From: Silvanigrellaceae bacterium
GTDB lineage: Bacteria > Bdellovibrionota > Oligoflexia > Silvanigrellales > Silvanigrellaceae
Assembly (NCBI GenBank): GCA_947475135.1
Contig: CANJMU010000051.1
Coordinates: 1-5,805, forward strand
Direction of reading: 5' to 3'
Length of the DNA: 5,805 nt
Shown: in pieces, positions 1 through 5,805 of the stretch
Layout of the letters: each line of letters opens with the position of its first letter
How positions within the stretch are numbered: the first letter of the stretch is position 1
Translations under genes and position numbers: made by a program
The notes under the pieces: model-generated
What the model saw: only the letters and a program-made list of their open reading frames with translations
What the model was told of the DNA's origin: nothing
The model's database searches: none

Positions 1-87
1 CAGCAACAAGTTCCTCAACAAGTTTCATCTCAGCCGTTACAAACACAAGTGGTTGATGTAGAACACAAAGAAACCATAAAAGCCTAA
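1..87 (+). CDS. 3' end of an unidentified gene with a Gln-rich C-terminal tail (partial)
   Basis: The first frame is open from the window edge to a TAA at 85-87, giving a 28-residue tail rich in Gln and Val (starts QQQVPQQVSSQ, ends HKETIKA). A 12-bp unit at 4-15 is repeated at 16-27 with 10 of 12 bases matching and encodes QQVP/QQVS, so the tail is low-complexity and probably disordered. The stop lies 14 bp before a strong hairpin terminator, which supports this being the true end of a plus-strand gene. The gene body is outside the window, so no family or function can be assigned. A minus-strand frame is also open here, but the terminator position favours the plus strand. Confidence 0.55.
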   Translation, partial: QQQVPQQVSSQPLQTQVVDVEHKETIKA

Positions 88-101
88 ATTCTTTTTTAGA
101 C

Positions 102-150
102 AATAAAAACCCCTTGTAAGATTCATAAAATCTAGCAGGGGGTTTTTATT
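102..150 (+). terminator. Strong intrinsic terminator, possibly bidirectional
   Basis: Bases 102-123 pair with 129-150 around a 5-nt loop (124-128). There is one A-A mismatch (118/134) and two G-T wobbles (114/138, 117/135). The core is AATAAAAACCCC against GGGGTTTTTATT, so the T-run follows the G-rich arm as in Rho-independent terminators. The matching A-run on the left arm means the minus-strand transcript would also end in a T-run, so it could work in both directions. It separates the upstream gene from htpG. Confidence 0.85.
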
Positions 151-153
151 TGC

Positions 154-181
154 TTGACGAAAAGGACAATCTGAATAATTT
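154..181 (+). promoter_or_regulatory. Candidate promoter for htpG
   Basis: TTGACG at 154-159 matches five of six bases of the housekeeping -35 box. A weak TAATTT lies at 176-181 with 16-bp spacing; AATAAT at 174-179 fits the -10 consensus better, but its spacing is only 14 bp. It sits just after the upstream terminator and about 40 bp before the htpG start, where a promoter is needed. No CIRCE inverted repeat and no clear heat-shock sigma-32 -10 box (CCCCAT type) is visible, so heat regulation cannot be shown here. Confidence 0.35.
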
Positions 182-221
182 TAAAGAACCTTTCTTTTTT
201 CTTTCTTAGGAGGATATTTTT

Positions 222-2123
222 ATGTCAGTCGAAACCCATTCCTTTCAGACCGAAGTTCAGCAATTACTTAACCTTATGATCCACTCTCTTTATTCCAACA
301 AGGAAATCTTTTTAAGAGAACTTATTAGCAACTCAAGCGATGCCTTAGATAAACTCCGTTTCGAAGAAGTCACAAACCAAAATTTGCTTGTTTCCAATCA
401 AGAAAGCGCCATTCGTTTAAGCATGGACAAAGAAAATGGAATTCTGTTTATTGAAGACAATGGAATTGGCATGGACAAAGAAGAACTCATTGCTAATTTA
501 GGAACTATTGCAAGTTCAGGAACTAAAAAATACTTAGAAAAATTAACTCAAGAACAAAAAAATGATGCCAATATGATTGGCCAATTTGGTGTTGGTTTTT
601 ATTCTGCCTTTATGGTGGGACAAAAAATTGTTGTTGAAAGCGTCAGCGCAAAAGGTGGGGCTGCTCATCAGTGGGAATCCAATGGAGATGGATCTTACAC
701 CATTCGTGAAATTCATAAGGAAACACGTGGTACAAAGGTTTCTGTTTACTTAAAAGAAGATGAAAAAGCTTATTTAGATTCTTGGAAACTTCGTGAAGTT
801 GTCCGTAAATACAGCAATTATGTGACTTACCCAATCTTTTTACTAGAAAAAGAAGAAGCCAAAGAAGGCAGCACAGAAGAACCCGAGATTAAAGAAGATC
901 GTTTGAATCAAACAACTCCTGTTTGGGCAAAAAATAAACGTGAAAATAAACCTGAAGAATATAAAGAACTTTACAAACAAATATCGAATGATTGGAATGA
1001 ACCGTTACTTTGGGAACACCTCAACGTGGAAGGCACAATTCCATTTCAGGCTGTTGTCTTTGTTCCAAGCAAACCTCCTTTTGATTTGATGCAACGTGTT
1101 GAACATGGTCTTCATTTGTATGTTAAACGTGTATCTATCTCTGAAAAATGCAAAGAATTATTGCCAGAGTATTTAAGATTTGTCAGTGGTGTTGTTGAAA
1201 CAGATGAATTGCCACTCAATGTTTCTCGCGAAATTTTGCAACAAAATAATAAATTGCCTCATATTAAAAAACAAATTGTTAAAAAAATCTTAGGCTCACT
1301 TCAAAACTTAGCGAACAATGAGTCCGAAAAATACATTGAGTTTTATAAATCTTTTGGTTCTTTATTGAAAGAAGGCTTTCATTTTGATGTGGAACAACAC
1401 GAAGCATTAAGTGAACTTGTTCGCTTTAAATCCACAAAAACAGGTAAAGAAGGCTGGACATCCTTTAAAAATTATTTAGATGGATTGGCAGAAAATCAAA
1501 AAGAAATTTATTATTTAAGCGGACTTTCCTACGAAGCTCTTGAAAAGAATCCACATTTAGAATCTTTTGCATCCAAAGGAATCGAAGTTTTGTTACTTTG
1601 CGATCCAATTGATGAATGGTTTGTTTCAAGTTACAGCAAGCATAAAGAGTATGCGCTAAAAGCCATTAATAAAGGTGATATTGATTTATCTTCTGTTGGT
1701 AGTGAAAGTGTTGCAGAAAATAGCGAAGAAACAAAAATTGAAGAAGTTGTTGGATTGTTAGATTTATTTAGAAATCAGCTGAGAGATGAAATTAAGGATG
1801 TTAAAATTTCAAAACGTTTGCGCGAAAGTGCTTGTTGTTTAGTCAATGAAGAGCATGGCATGTCACCACATATGGAGCGCATGATGAAAGCTGCTGGTCA
1901 GTTTGTGCCGCCAAGTAAACGCATTCTAGAAATTAATACAAATCATCCGCTCATTAAAAATTTAGTGAAACAAAAAAATAGCGGCTCCAATGATGATAAA
2001 ATGTCTAACTGGGTTGACGTTTTGTACGAAACTGCTTTGATTTCTGAAGGCAGTCCTATTAAAAATCCTGGTGATTTTGCGTTAAAATTAACGAAAATTA
2101 TGGAAAGTGTAACATCTGTTTAA
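222..2123 (+). CDS. htpG: Molecular chaperone HtpG (bacterial Hsp90)
   Basis: Cytosolic ATP-dependent chaperone that acts as a homodimer on late folding intermediates, normally together with DnaK. At 633 residues it is close to the usual bacterial length (about 620-640). The N-terminal GHKL/Bergerat ATPase domain (about 1-215) shows the ATP-site Glu33 and Asn37 in RELISNSSDAL, Asp79 in DNGIGM (79-84), GTIASSGT (94-101) and the lid motif GQFGVGFYSAF (120-130). An acidic linker follows (about 208-226). The middle domain (about 230-500) carries the gamma-phosphate-contacting Arg336 in PLNVSREILQQN. The C-terminal dimerisation domain (about 505-633) contains the conserved stretch SPHMERMMKAAG. 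The start is fixed by AGGAGG at 208-213, 8 bp before the ATG. All catalytic residues are present and the frame is unbroken, so the protein should be functional. No terminator hairpin follows it. The neighbours are functionally unrelated. Confidence 0.98.
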   Translation: MSVETHSFQTEVQQLLNLMIHSLYSNKEIFLRELISNSSDALDKLRFEEVTNQNLLVSNQESAIRLSMDKENGILFIEDNGIGMDKEELIANLGTIASSGTKKYLEKLTQEQKNDANMIGQFGVGFYSAFMVGQKIVVESVSAKGGAAHQWESNGDGSYTIREIHKETRGTKVSVYLKEDEKAYLDSWKLREVVRKYSNYVTYPIFLLEKEEAKEGSTEEPEIKEDRLNQTTPVWAKNKRENKPEEYKELYKQISNDWNEPLLWEHLNVEGTIPFQAVVFVPSKPPFDLMQRVEHGLHLYVKRVSISEKCKELLPEYLRFVSGVVETDELPLNVSREILQQNNKLPHIKKQIVKKILGSLQNLANNESEKYIEFYKSFGSLLKEGFHFDVEQHEALSELVRFKSTKTGKEGWTSFKNYLDGLAENQKEIYYLSGLSYEALEKNPHLESFASKGIEVLLLCDPIDEWFVSSYSKHKEYALKAINKGDIDLSSVGSESVAENSEETKIEEVVGLLDLFRNQLRDEIKDVKISKRLRESACCLVNEEHGMSPHMERMMKAAGQFVPPSKRILEINTNHPLIKNLVKQKNSGSNDDKMSNWVDVLYETALISEGSPIKNPGDFALKLTKIMESVTSV

Positions 2124-2147
2124 CAGTTTTATTTTTTCTATTTTCAT

Positions 2148-2176
2148 GTGACTTTTCGCACGCACGATCATAAAAT
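2148..2176 (+). promoter_or_regulatory. Candidate promoter for the copper ATPase gene
   Basis: GTGACT at 2148-2153 (four of six matches to TTGACA) is followed after 17 bp by TAAAAT at 2171-2176 (five of six matches to TATAAT). It lies in the 92-bp gap between htpG and copA, 40 bp upstream of the copA start. No CueR-type dyad or CopY-type TACANNTGTA box is visible, so the control mode is unknown; read-through from htpG is also possible, since no terminator separates the genes. Confidence 0.4.
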
Positions 2177-2188
2177 AAGGACCGATCA
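2165..2188 (+). repeat. CGATCA direct repeat flanking the putative -10 box
   Basis: CGATCA occurs at 2165-2170 and again at 2183-2188, 18 bp start to start, with A/T-rich sequence after each copy (TAAAA and AAAAT). The copies sit either side of the candidate copA -10 box, with the second near the expected transcription start. Their placement would suit an operator, but two 6-mers in a short gap can arise by chance. Confidence 0.25.
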
Positions 2189-2215
2189 AAAATAAACATT
2201 TTGAGGAGGTTCTGA

Positions 2216-4438
2216 ATGAGTGAAGAATGCTGTGGAAAGTCTAAAAATCCTGTTCCTCATAAAAAAGGACAAGATCATTCCAGTTCTCAAAAACCTCTGA
2301 ACAAAGCAAGCCTAGAGTACACATGCCCCATGCATCCAGAAGTCCTTCAGATGGGGCCTGGAAGCTGTCCTATTTGCGGTATGGCCTTAGAGCCTACCGT
2401 TCCTTCCCTAGAAGCCAGCGGCGAAGACAATTCTGAATACAACTCAATGTTCAAACGGTTCCTTGTGAGTGCATTTCTGGTCCTTCCCTTGCTTTTTTTG
2501 TCTATGGGTGGACGACACTTTATCTCATCTTTGGCAGTCATATTGTGGGTAAAGTGGATAGAATTATTTTTAGCAACACCGATTGTGCTTTGGGCTGGAA
2601 AGTCTTTTTTTGAGAGATTTTATCAATCCCTGATTCATAAAAATTTGAATATGTTCACTTTGATTGGCCTTGGAGTCGCCGTGGCCTATGGGTACAGTGT
2701 CATCGCTGTTTTATTTCCTTCTCTTTTTCCCAAATCCTTTGCAGACCAAACAACAGGTGAAATAGGACTTTATTTCGAAGCTGCTGCAGTTATTGTGACT
2801 TTAGTGCTACTTGGACAAGTCTTAGAATTAAAAGCAAGAGGTCAAACAGGAGCAGCCCTGAAAGCATTGCTGGCCCTTGTTCCTAAAATGGCACATCGAA
2901 TTTCTGAAGATGGATTAGAAGAGGATATTCTTGTTGAACATATCCATGTTGGACATAAGCTTATTATAAAACCTGGTGAAAAAATTCCCGTGGATGGGAT
3001 TGTGTTGTCAGGGCAATCTTATGTTGATGAGTCCATGATGACCGGAGAAGCGATTCCTGTGGAAAAAAAAGAGAATTCAAAGGTGGTAGGGGCAACCATC
3101 AACACAACAGGATCTTTTGTCATGAGGGCTGAGAAAGTTGGTCAGGACACTCTTTTCGCGCAAATTGTTCAAATGGTTTCTCAGGCCCAACGTTCGAAAG
3201 CACCCATTCAAAAATTAGCAGACACGGTTTCTGGTTATTTTGTTCCCGCAGTCATTTTAATTGCAATTCTAACCGCTGTTCTATGGGGTATTTTTGGCCC
3301 CGAGCCGAAGTTGCCTCATGCCGTGGTGAATGCTGTCGCAGTACTCATTATTGCATGCCCCTGTGCCCTTGGCTTAGCGACGCCAATGTCTATGATGGTT
3401 GCCATGGGAAAAGGGGCATCCATGGGTGTTCTTTTTAAAAATGCAGAAGCGCTTGAAAATCTTCGAAAAATAGACACCTTAGTTGTCGATAAAACTGGGA
3501 CTTTAACTGTTGGAAAACCAAAATTACAAACGATTAAAAGTGCAGGGAAATTCTCAGAAGAAGAGCTTCTTTTTTATGCGGGAAGCGTAGAAAAAAAGAG
3601 TGAACATCCTTTGGGAATGGCTATTGTTGAGGAAGCACAAAAACGTCGTGTGACCTTAGCTCAGGAAGAAAACAGGACAGATTTTCTGTCCGTCACAGGC
3701 AAAGGAATTACAGCTCAAATTGAAGGAAAAAAGATAGTCCTTGGAAATTCATTACTTATGAAAGACTTTTCAATCCCGTACAAAAATTTTGAAAATGAAA
3801 TCAGTCAACTTCAGGAAAACGGCCAAACTGTTATGTTGATTGCCATAGATAATGAATTTTCTGGTTTTTTGAGTGTTGCAGATATCCTTAAAGAAACAAC
3901 AATTTCCGCCATAAAAACACTACAAAGTAACGGAATAAAAGTGATTATGTTAACAGGTGACAATAAAAAGACTGCTCAATTTATTGCAAAACAAGTTGGG
4001 GTGGATTCTTTTTTTGCAGATATTCTGCCACATAAAAAAGCTGAATTTATTAAGTCGTTACAAAGTGAAGGAAAGTTTGTTGCCATGGCAGGCGATGGGA
4101 TCAACGATGCCCCCGCCCTTGCTCAGTCCCTTGTAGGAATTGCGATGGGAACAGGAACTGATATTGCGATGAATACAGCTGACTTAACGCTTGTGAAAGG
4201 GGATTTAATAGGAATTGTTCGCGCAAGATCATTAAGTGAAAATACGATCAAAAATATCAAACAAAATCTGTTTTTTGCGTTTGCTTATAATTCGATTGGA
4301 GTCCCTGTAGCAGCCGGAATTTTATATCCTTTTTTTGGAGTTTTATTCAGTCCAATGATTGCTGCAGCTGCTATGAGTTTAAGTTCTGTTTCGGTGATCG
4401 GGAATGCATTAAGACTGAAAGGCCAAAAAGAAGGATAA
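2216..4438 (+). CDS. copA: Copper/silver-exporting P1B-type ATPase with N-terminal YTCPMHPE metal-binding domain
   Basis: Inner-membrane pump coupling ATP hydrolysis to Cu(I), possibly also Ag(I), export; 740 residues. The N terminus has Cys5-Cys6 and scattered His, then a compact metal-binding domain at 35-60 with YTCPMH (35-40) and CPICGM (51-56); the usual HMA (GMTCxxC) domain is absent, as in CopB/SilP-like pumps. Eight membrane segments can be placed at about 79-97, 104-127, 146-168, 184-203, 342-361, 370-394, 684-706 and 710-731. The actuator loop has TGE (276-278). The transport site is CPC (381-383), with Tyr691-Asn692 in the seventh helix and Met720/Ser723/Ser724 in the eighth, the Cu(I) (P1B-1) signature. 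The catalytic loop has DKTGT with phospho-acceptor Asp425, His464-Pro465 for nucleotide binding, TGDN (580-583) and GDGINDAP (626-633). GAGGAGG ends 6 bp before the ATG. No regulator or copper chaperone gene lies next to it. All key residues are intact. Its base composition is patchily more GC-rich than its neighbours. Confidence 0.95.
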   Translation: MSEECCGKSKNPVPHKKGQDHSSSQKPLNKASLEYTCPMHPEVLQMGPGSCPICGMALEPTVPSLEASGEDNSEYNSMFKRFLVSAFLVLPLLFLSMGGRHFISSLAVILWVKWIELFLATPIVLWAGKSFFERFYQSLIHKNLNMFTLIGLGVAVAYGYSVIAVLFPSLFPKSFADQTTGEIGLYFEAAAVIVTLVLLGQVLELKARGQTGAALKALLALVPKMAHRISEDGLEEDILVEHIHVGHKLIIKPGEKIPVDGIVLSGQSYVDESMMTGEAIPVEKKENSKVVGATINTTGSFVMRAEKVGQDTLFAQIVQMVSQAQRSKAPIQKLADTVSGYFVPAVILIAILTAVLWGIFGPEPKLPHAVVNAVAVLIIACPCALGLATPMSMMVAMGKGASMGVLFKNAEALENLRKIDTLVVDKTGTLTVGKPKLQTIKSAGKFSEEELLFYAGSVEKKSEHPLGMAIVEEAQKRRVTLAQEENRTDFLSVTGKGITAQIEGKKIVLGNSLLMKDFSIPYKNFENEISQLQENGQTVMLIAIDNEFSGFLSVADILKETTISAIKTLQSNGIKVIMLTGDNKKTAQFIAKQVGVDSFFADILPHKKAEFIKSLQSEGKFVAMAGDGINDAPALAQSLVGIAMGTGTDIAMNTADLTLVKGDLIGIVRARSLSENTIKNIKQNLFFAFAYNSIGVPVAAGILYPFFGVLFSPMIAAAAMSLSSVSVIGNALRLKGQKEG

Positions 4439-4459
4439 GCGGAATCCAATTTCATCCCA

Positions 4460-5188
4460 TTAAAATTTTTGATAAACAATTTCTGCTGTGTTTTCTATTT
4501 TTTCAAAAACGTGAGTCAAACTATTTCGATGTTCTTTAATGTTAAGACCATTGAATTGAACTGTTTGACACAAAAATTCTAAAAATTCTTTTCGACTTTC
4601 AAAAGAAAAAGCGCATTTCAGTTCAATTAATTTTTTTGCTTCAGCTGCACGAGAAAAATGAGGGCCAAATAAAGGAACACAATAATGAGCTGCGGCCTCT
4701 AAGGTATTATGAATTTGGCCATCAAATCCACCGCCAATGACGGCAATTTCTGCAAGCGAATAAATTTCTGCTAAATACCCAATATTATCCATCAGGAAGC
4801 ATTTAATGGAATCAAAATTTTCTAAATTATGAGAGCTGGAATATAAACCCACATTTGGATTTATTTTTAAAAAACCATCTCGTATTTTTTGTGTTTTTTT
4901 TTCACTTATTTCATGCGGAACATAAATGATTAAAAAATCTTTGTTATATTTAAAGAATTCTAAAGCTAATAAATGCTCTTCAAAATGAGGAGATCCAAAA
5001 ACAACAACTTTTTTTTTGCAGTTTGTTACTTTATCGCAAAATTGCCGAAAAAATAAATCATTTTGATATTTCGTTTTCTGAAGAACTCTTTCTTTGGCTC
5101 GCCACCATTTGGAATCTCCAGCAATAAAGATATTTTTTTTTTGGTAAAAATTTTTCAAAATAATATCTATCGGATTGCTGAACAACAA
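4460..5188 (-). CDS. waaA: WaaA C-terminal half (CMP-Kdo-binding GT-B domain)
   Basis: This open frame encodes the second half of the Kdo transferase; genuine homology starts at about plus-strand position 5134, just after the A tract. In numbering of a restored 431-residue protein, FIAGDSKW (210-217) is the linker motif, FGSPHFEEH (253-261) matches the family's GSTHxGEE, VPHEI (279-283) matches PRHPE, DNIGYLAEIYSLAE (323-336) matches DTxGELxxxYxxAD, GGG..GQIHNTLE (341-353) is the nucleotide-sugar motif GGHNPLE, and FGPHF is at 363-367. The domain is complete to its TAA at 4460-4462. The frame has no ATG upstream of the homology: its only candidate start is a TTG at 5188 with no Shine-Dalgarno sequence, and the residues it would add are out-of-frame WaaA sequence. 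It is therefore unlikely to be an independent gene. Confidence 0.7.
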   Translation of the reverse strand: MLFSNPIDIILKNFYQKKNIFIAGDSKWWRAKERVLQKTKYQNDLFFRQFCDKVTNCKKKVVVFGSPHFEEHLLALEFFKYNKDFLIIYVPHEISEKKTQKIRDGFLKINPNVGLYSSSHNLENFDSIKCFLMDNIGYLAEIYSLAEIAVIGGGFDGQIHNTLEAAAHYCVPLFGPHFSRAAEAKKLIELKCAFSFESRKEFLEFLCQTVQFNGLNIKEHRNSLTHVFEKIENTAEIVYQKF

Positions 5189-5756
5189 AAATAGACTTAA
5201 AATTTTTATAAATGAATGCGGAGTAGAAATAACTGAGCCATTTTAAAAATCCACTTTTTGTTTTTGTTTGAGTAGCACAAGTTAAAATAATAGGGATTTT
5301 TTTTTGAGAAGCAGCAAAAATTAAGTTTGGCCAAATGTCATAGCGGACAAAGAAAAGTGCCTTAATTTTTATTTTACTCAGTAGATAAAAATATAAGTAA
5401 ACAGAATCAATTGGCAAACTTAAAGTCAAAAAAGAATGTTGAAAATTATTTAAAAAAGGTTCGGTGCTTTTAGAAAAATAGGTGACAATAAATTCGGCTT
5501 TTTCTTTTTCATAAAAGTGATTTGCAATAGGAATAAATTGTTCCAATTCCCCAGCGCTAGAAACATGCACCCAATACAAGTTTTTATTTGGAAACAACCG
5601 AGACAGCGATTTTATTTTTTTTATCCATAATAATGGAGATCGCAAAAGAAGGAAATCACGAATTTTTTGATTTCTTAAAATAAAATTCAAAACGAATAAA
5701 ATAAAATAAAAAATAAAGGAACAAAAAGAATAAAGTGGGCTTATAATAAATAACAT
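5058..5756 (-). CDS. waaA: WaaA N-terminal half (membrane anchor and acceptor-side GT-B domain)
   Basis: This 232-codon frame encodes the first half of the Kdo transferase. Residues 1-27 form a hydrophobic, Phe/Ile-rich anchor, as is typical of WaaA. WVHVSSAGELEQ (62-73) is the family's SVGE-type motif, with Glu70 at the position of the catalytic base. FVRYDIWPN (136-144) replaces the enterobacterial VETELWPN, and SIFVVQQSD (188-196) matches the segment before the domain linker. Homology ends at Pro205; the last 27 residues (YLYCWRFQMV region to NEISK) are out-of-frame translation and resemble nothing. The ATG at 5756 is the first start after an in-frame TGA at 5766-5768. No clear Shine-Dalgarno sequence precedes it, only a weak GAG. 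A TATAAT box about 15 bp upstream suggests a very short leader. Confidence 0.8.
   Translation of the reverse strand: MLFIISPLYSFCSFIFYFILFVLNFILRNQKIRDFLLLRSPLLWIKKIKSLSRLFPNKNLYWVHVSSAGELEQFIPIANHFYEKEKAEFIVTYFSKSTEPFLNNFQHSFLTLSLPIDSVYLYFYLLSKIKIKALFFVRYDIWPNLIFAASQKKIPIILTCATQTKTKSGFLKWLSYFYSAFIYKNFKSIFVVQQSDRYYFEKFLPKKKYLYCWRFQMVASQRKSSSENEISK
5133..5142 (-). repeat. A10 homopolymer (coding strand) at the waaA frame break
   Basis: Ten consecutive T on the plus strand are ten A in the waaA coding sense, flanked by ACC and TATC. The upstream frame reads CCA AAA AAA AAA TAT; the downstream frame reads CAA AAA AAA AAT ATC. One A fewer (or two more) joins them. Long A runs are known sites of polymerase slippage and replication slippage in AT-rich bacteria. 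Other runs in this gene (T9 at 4894-4902, 5009-5017 and 5297-5305 on the plus strand) do not break the frame. Confidence 0.9.
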
Positions 5757-5771
5757 AAAATGGACTCAATA

Positions 5772-5777
5772 ATTATA
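5772..5777 (-). promoter_or_regulatory. Candidate -10 box for waaA
   Basis: The minus strand reads a perfect TATAAT here, 15 bp before the waaA ATG. Initiation about 7 bp downstream would leave a leader of only about 8-10 nt, close to leaderless. No good -35 box is present: at 16-18 bp spacing the sequence is pyrimidine repeat (TTTCTC, TTCTCC). In such AT-rich DNA a TATAAT can occur by chance, and waaA may instead be transcribed from beyond the window. Confidence 0.35.
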
Positions 5778-5782
5778 GGAAC

Positions 5783-5805
5783 GGGGAGAAAGGGGAGAAA
5801 GGGGA
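5783..5805. repeat. 9-bp tandem repeat GGGGAGAAA, about 2.6 copies, running off the window edge
   Basis: GGGGAGAAA occurs at 5783-5791 and 5792-5800, and GGGGA continues at 5801-5805. The copies are identical and the array may extend past the window. On the waaA strand it reads TTTCTCCCC and covers the region where a -35 box would lie. Three G4 runs separated by five bases are visible; a fourth outside the window would make a potential G-quadruplex. Confidence 0.85.

Larger units (their letters stand above)
4460..5756 (-). pseudogene. waaA: 3-deoxy-D-manno-octulosonic acid (Kdo) transferase, frameshifted at an A10 tract
   Basis: WaaA/KdtA transfers Kdo from CMP-Kdo to lipid A precursor at the cytoplasmic face of the inner membrane. 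Two overlapping minus-strand frames encode its halves: the family match leaves the first frame at Pro205 and resumes in the second at NIFIAGDS, with the switch inside ten A residues (plus-strand T run 5133-5142). Nine A residues would read Pro-Lys-Lys-Asn-Ile and give one 431-residue protein, against about 425 for E. coli WaaA. Twelve A would also restore frame. Both halves keep the family motifs and no other stop or frameshift is seen, so decay, if real, is recent. Alternatives are transcriptional or ribosomal slippage, phase variation, or a homopolymer sequencing error. The gene is convergent with copA. I call it frameshifted rather than certainly dead, because waaA is usually essential or nearly so in LPS-bearing bacteria. 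Confidence 0.85.

Noticed and set aside
151..221. Heat-shock control element (CIRCE or sigma-32 promoter) in front of htpG
   Set aside because: No inverted repeat of the TTAGCACTC type is present, and there is no CCCCAT-like -10 box at proper spacing from the CTTGAC motif.
643..834. Antisense open frame of 63 codons inside htpG
   Set aside because: It lies wholly within a highly conserved Hsp90 coding region, has no recognisable domain, and is explained as a shadow of the sense gene.
2347..2541. Antisense open frame of 64 codons inside the 5' part of copA
   Set aside because: It overlaps conserved metal-binding and first-membrane-segment codons, has no family resemblance and is a typical shadow frame.
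4433..4447. GGAT/ATCC hairpin at the copA stop as a terminator
   Set aside because: The stem is only 4 bp with a 7-nt loop and no T-run follows.
4285..4479. Antisense open frame over the 3' end of copA and the end of waaA
   Set aside because: It is opposite the conserved seventh and eighth membrane helices of CopA and overlaps the waaA 3' end in another frame; nothing supports it as a gene.
5186..5188. TTG as an independent start for the C-terminal waaA frame
   Set aside because: There is no Shine-Dalgarno sequence, and the 18 residues it would add before the A tract are out-of-frame relative to WaaA homology, which begins just after the tract.
1..5805. A new multi-gene defence, toxin or mobile system
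   Set aside because: All three complete loci belong to well-known housekeeping or metal-resistance families, and there are no transposase, integrase, CRISPR or toxin-antitoxin signatures. The only unexplained structure is the slippage-prone sequence in and before waaA.

Overview
The window appears to come from the chromosome of a low-GC Gram-negative bacterium. The evidence is an HtpG chaperone of bacterial length and a Kdo transferase (WaaA/KdtA), which implies lipopolysaccharide. The Kdo transferase has a motif set (FVRYDIWPN, AGDS, VPHEI) closer to what I recall from Bacteroidota and some predatory or deltaproteobacteria-like lineages than to the enterobacterial one. No taxon can be fixed from the sequence alone; a Bdellovibrionota/Silvanigrella-like host is only a guess.

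Layout, left to right. (1) Positions 1-87 hold the glutamine-rich 3' end of a plus-strand gene, followed by a long, nearly symmetrical hairpin terminator (102-150). (2) A short leader with a candidate promoter and a strong AGGAGG site leads into htpG (222-2123), an intact Hsp90 homologue. (3) A 92-bp gap contains a candidate promoter, with CGATCA repeated on either side of its -10 box, and a strong ribosome binding site. (4) Next is copA (2216-4438), an intact Cu(I)/Ag(I)-type P1B ATPase that carries a Cys/His-rich YTCPMHPE...CPICGM metal-binding domain in place of the usual HMA domain. (5) Convergent to it, only 21 bp away and with no visible terminator between them, lies waaA on the minus strand (4460-5756). 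It is split into two overlapping reading frames exactly at a run of ten A residues; removing one A gives an uninterrupted 431-codon protein of normal WaaA length. (6) The right edge (5783-5805) holds a G-rich 9-bp tandem repeat just upstream of a perfect TATAAT box for waaA.

The genes do not form one functional pathway. htpG (protein folding), copA (copper efflux) and waaA (lipid A-Kdo synthesis) look like neighbouring single-gene units. The part most worth a second look is waaA. A homopolymer at the frame break and a short tandem repeat over its presumed -35 region are both slippage-prone, so the gene could be phase-variable, rescued by transcriptional slippage, recently broken, or simply mis-sequenced. 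I found no CRISPR array, tRNA, rRNA, insertion sequence, or convincing new multi-gene system.
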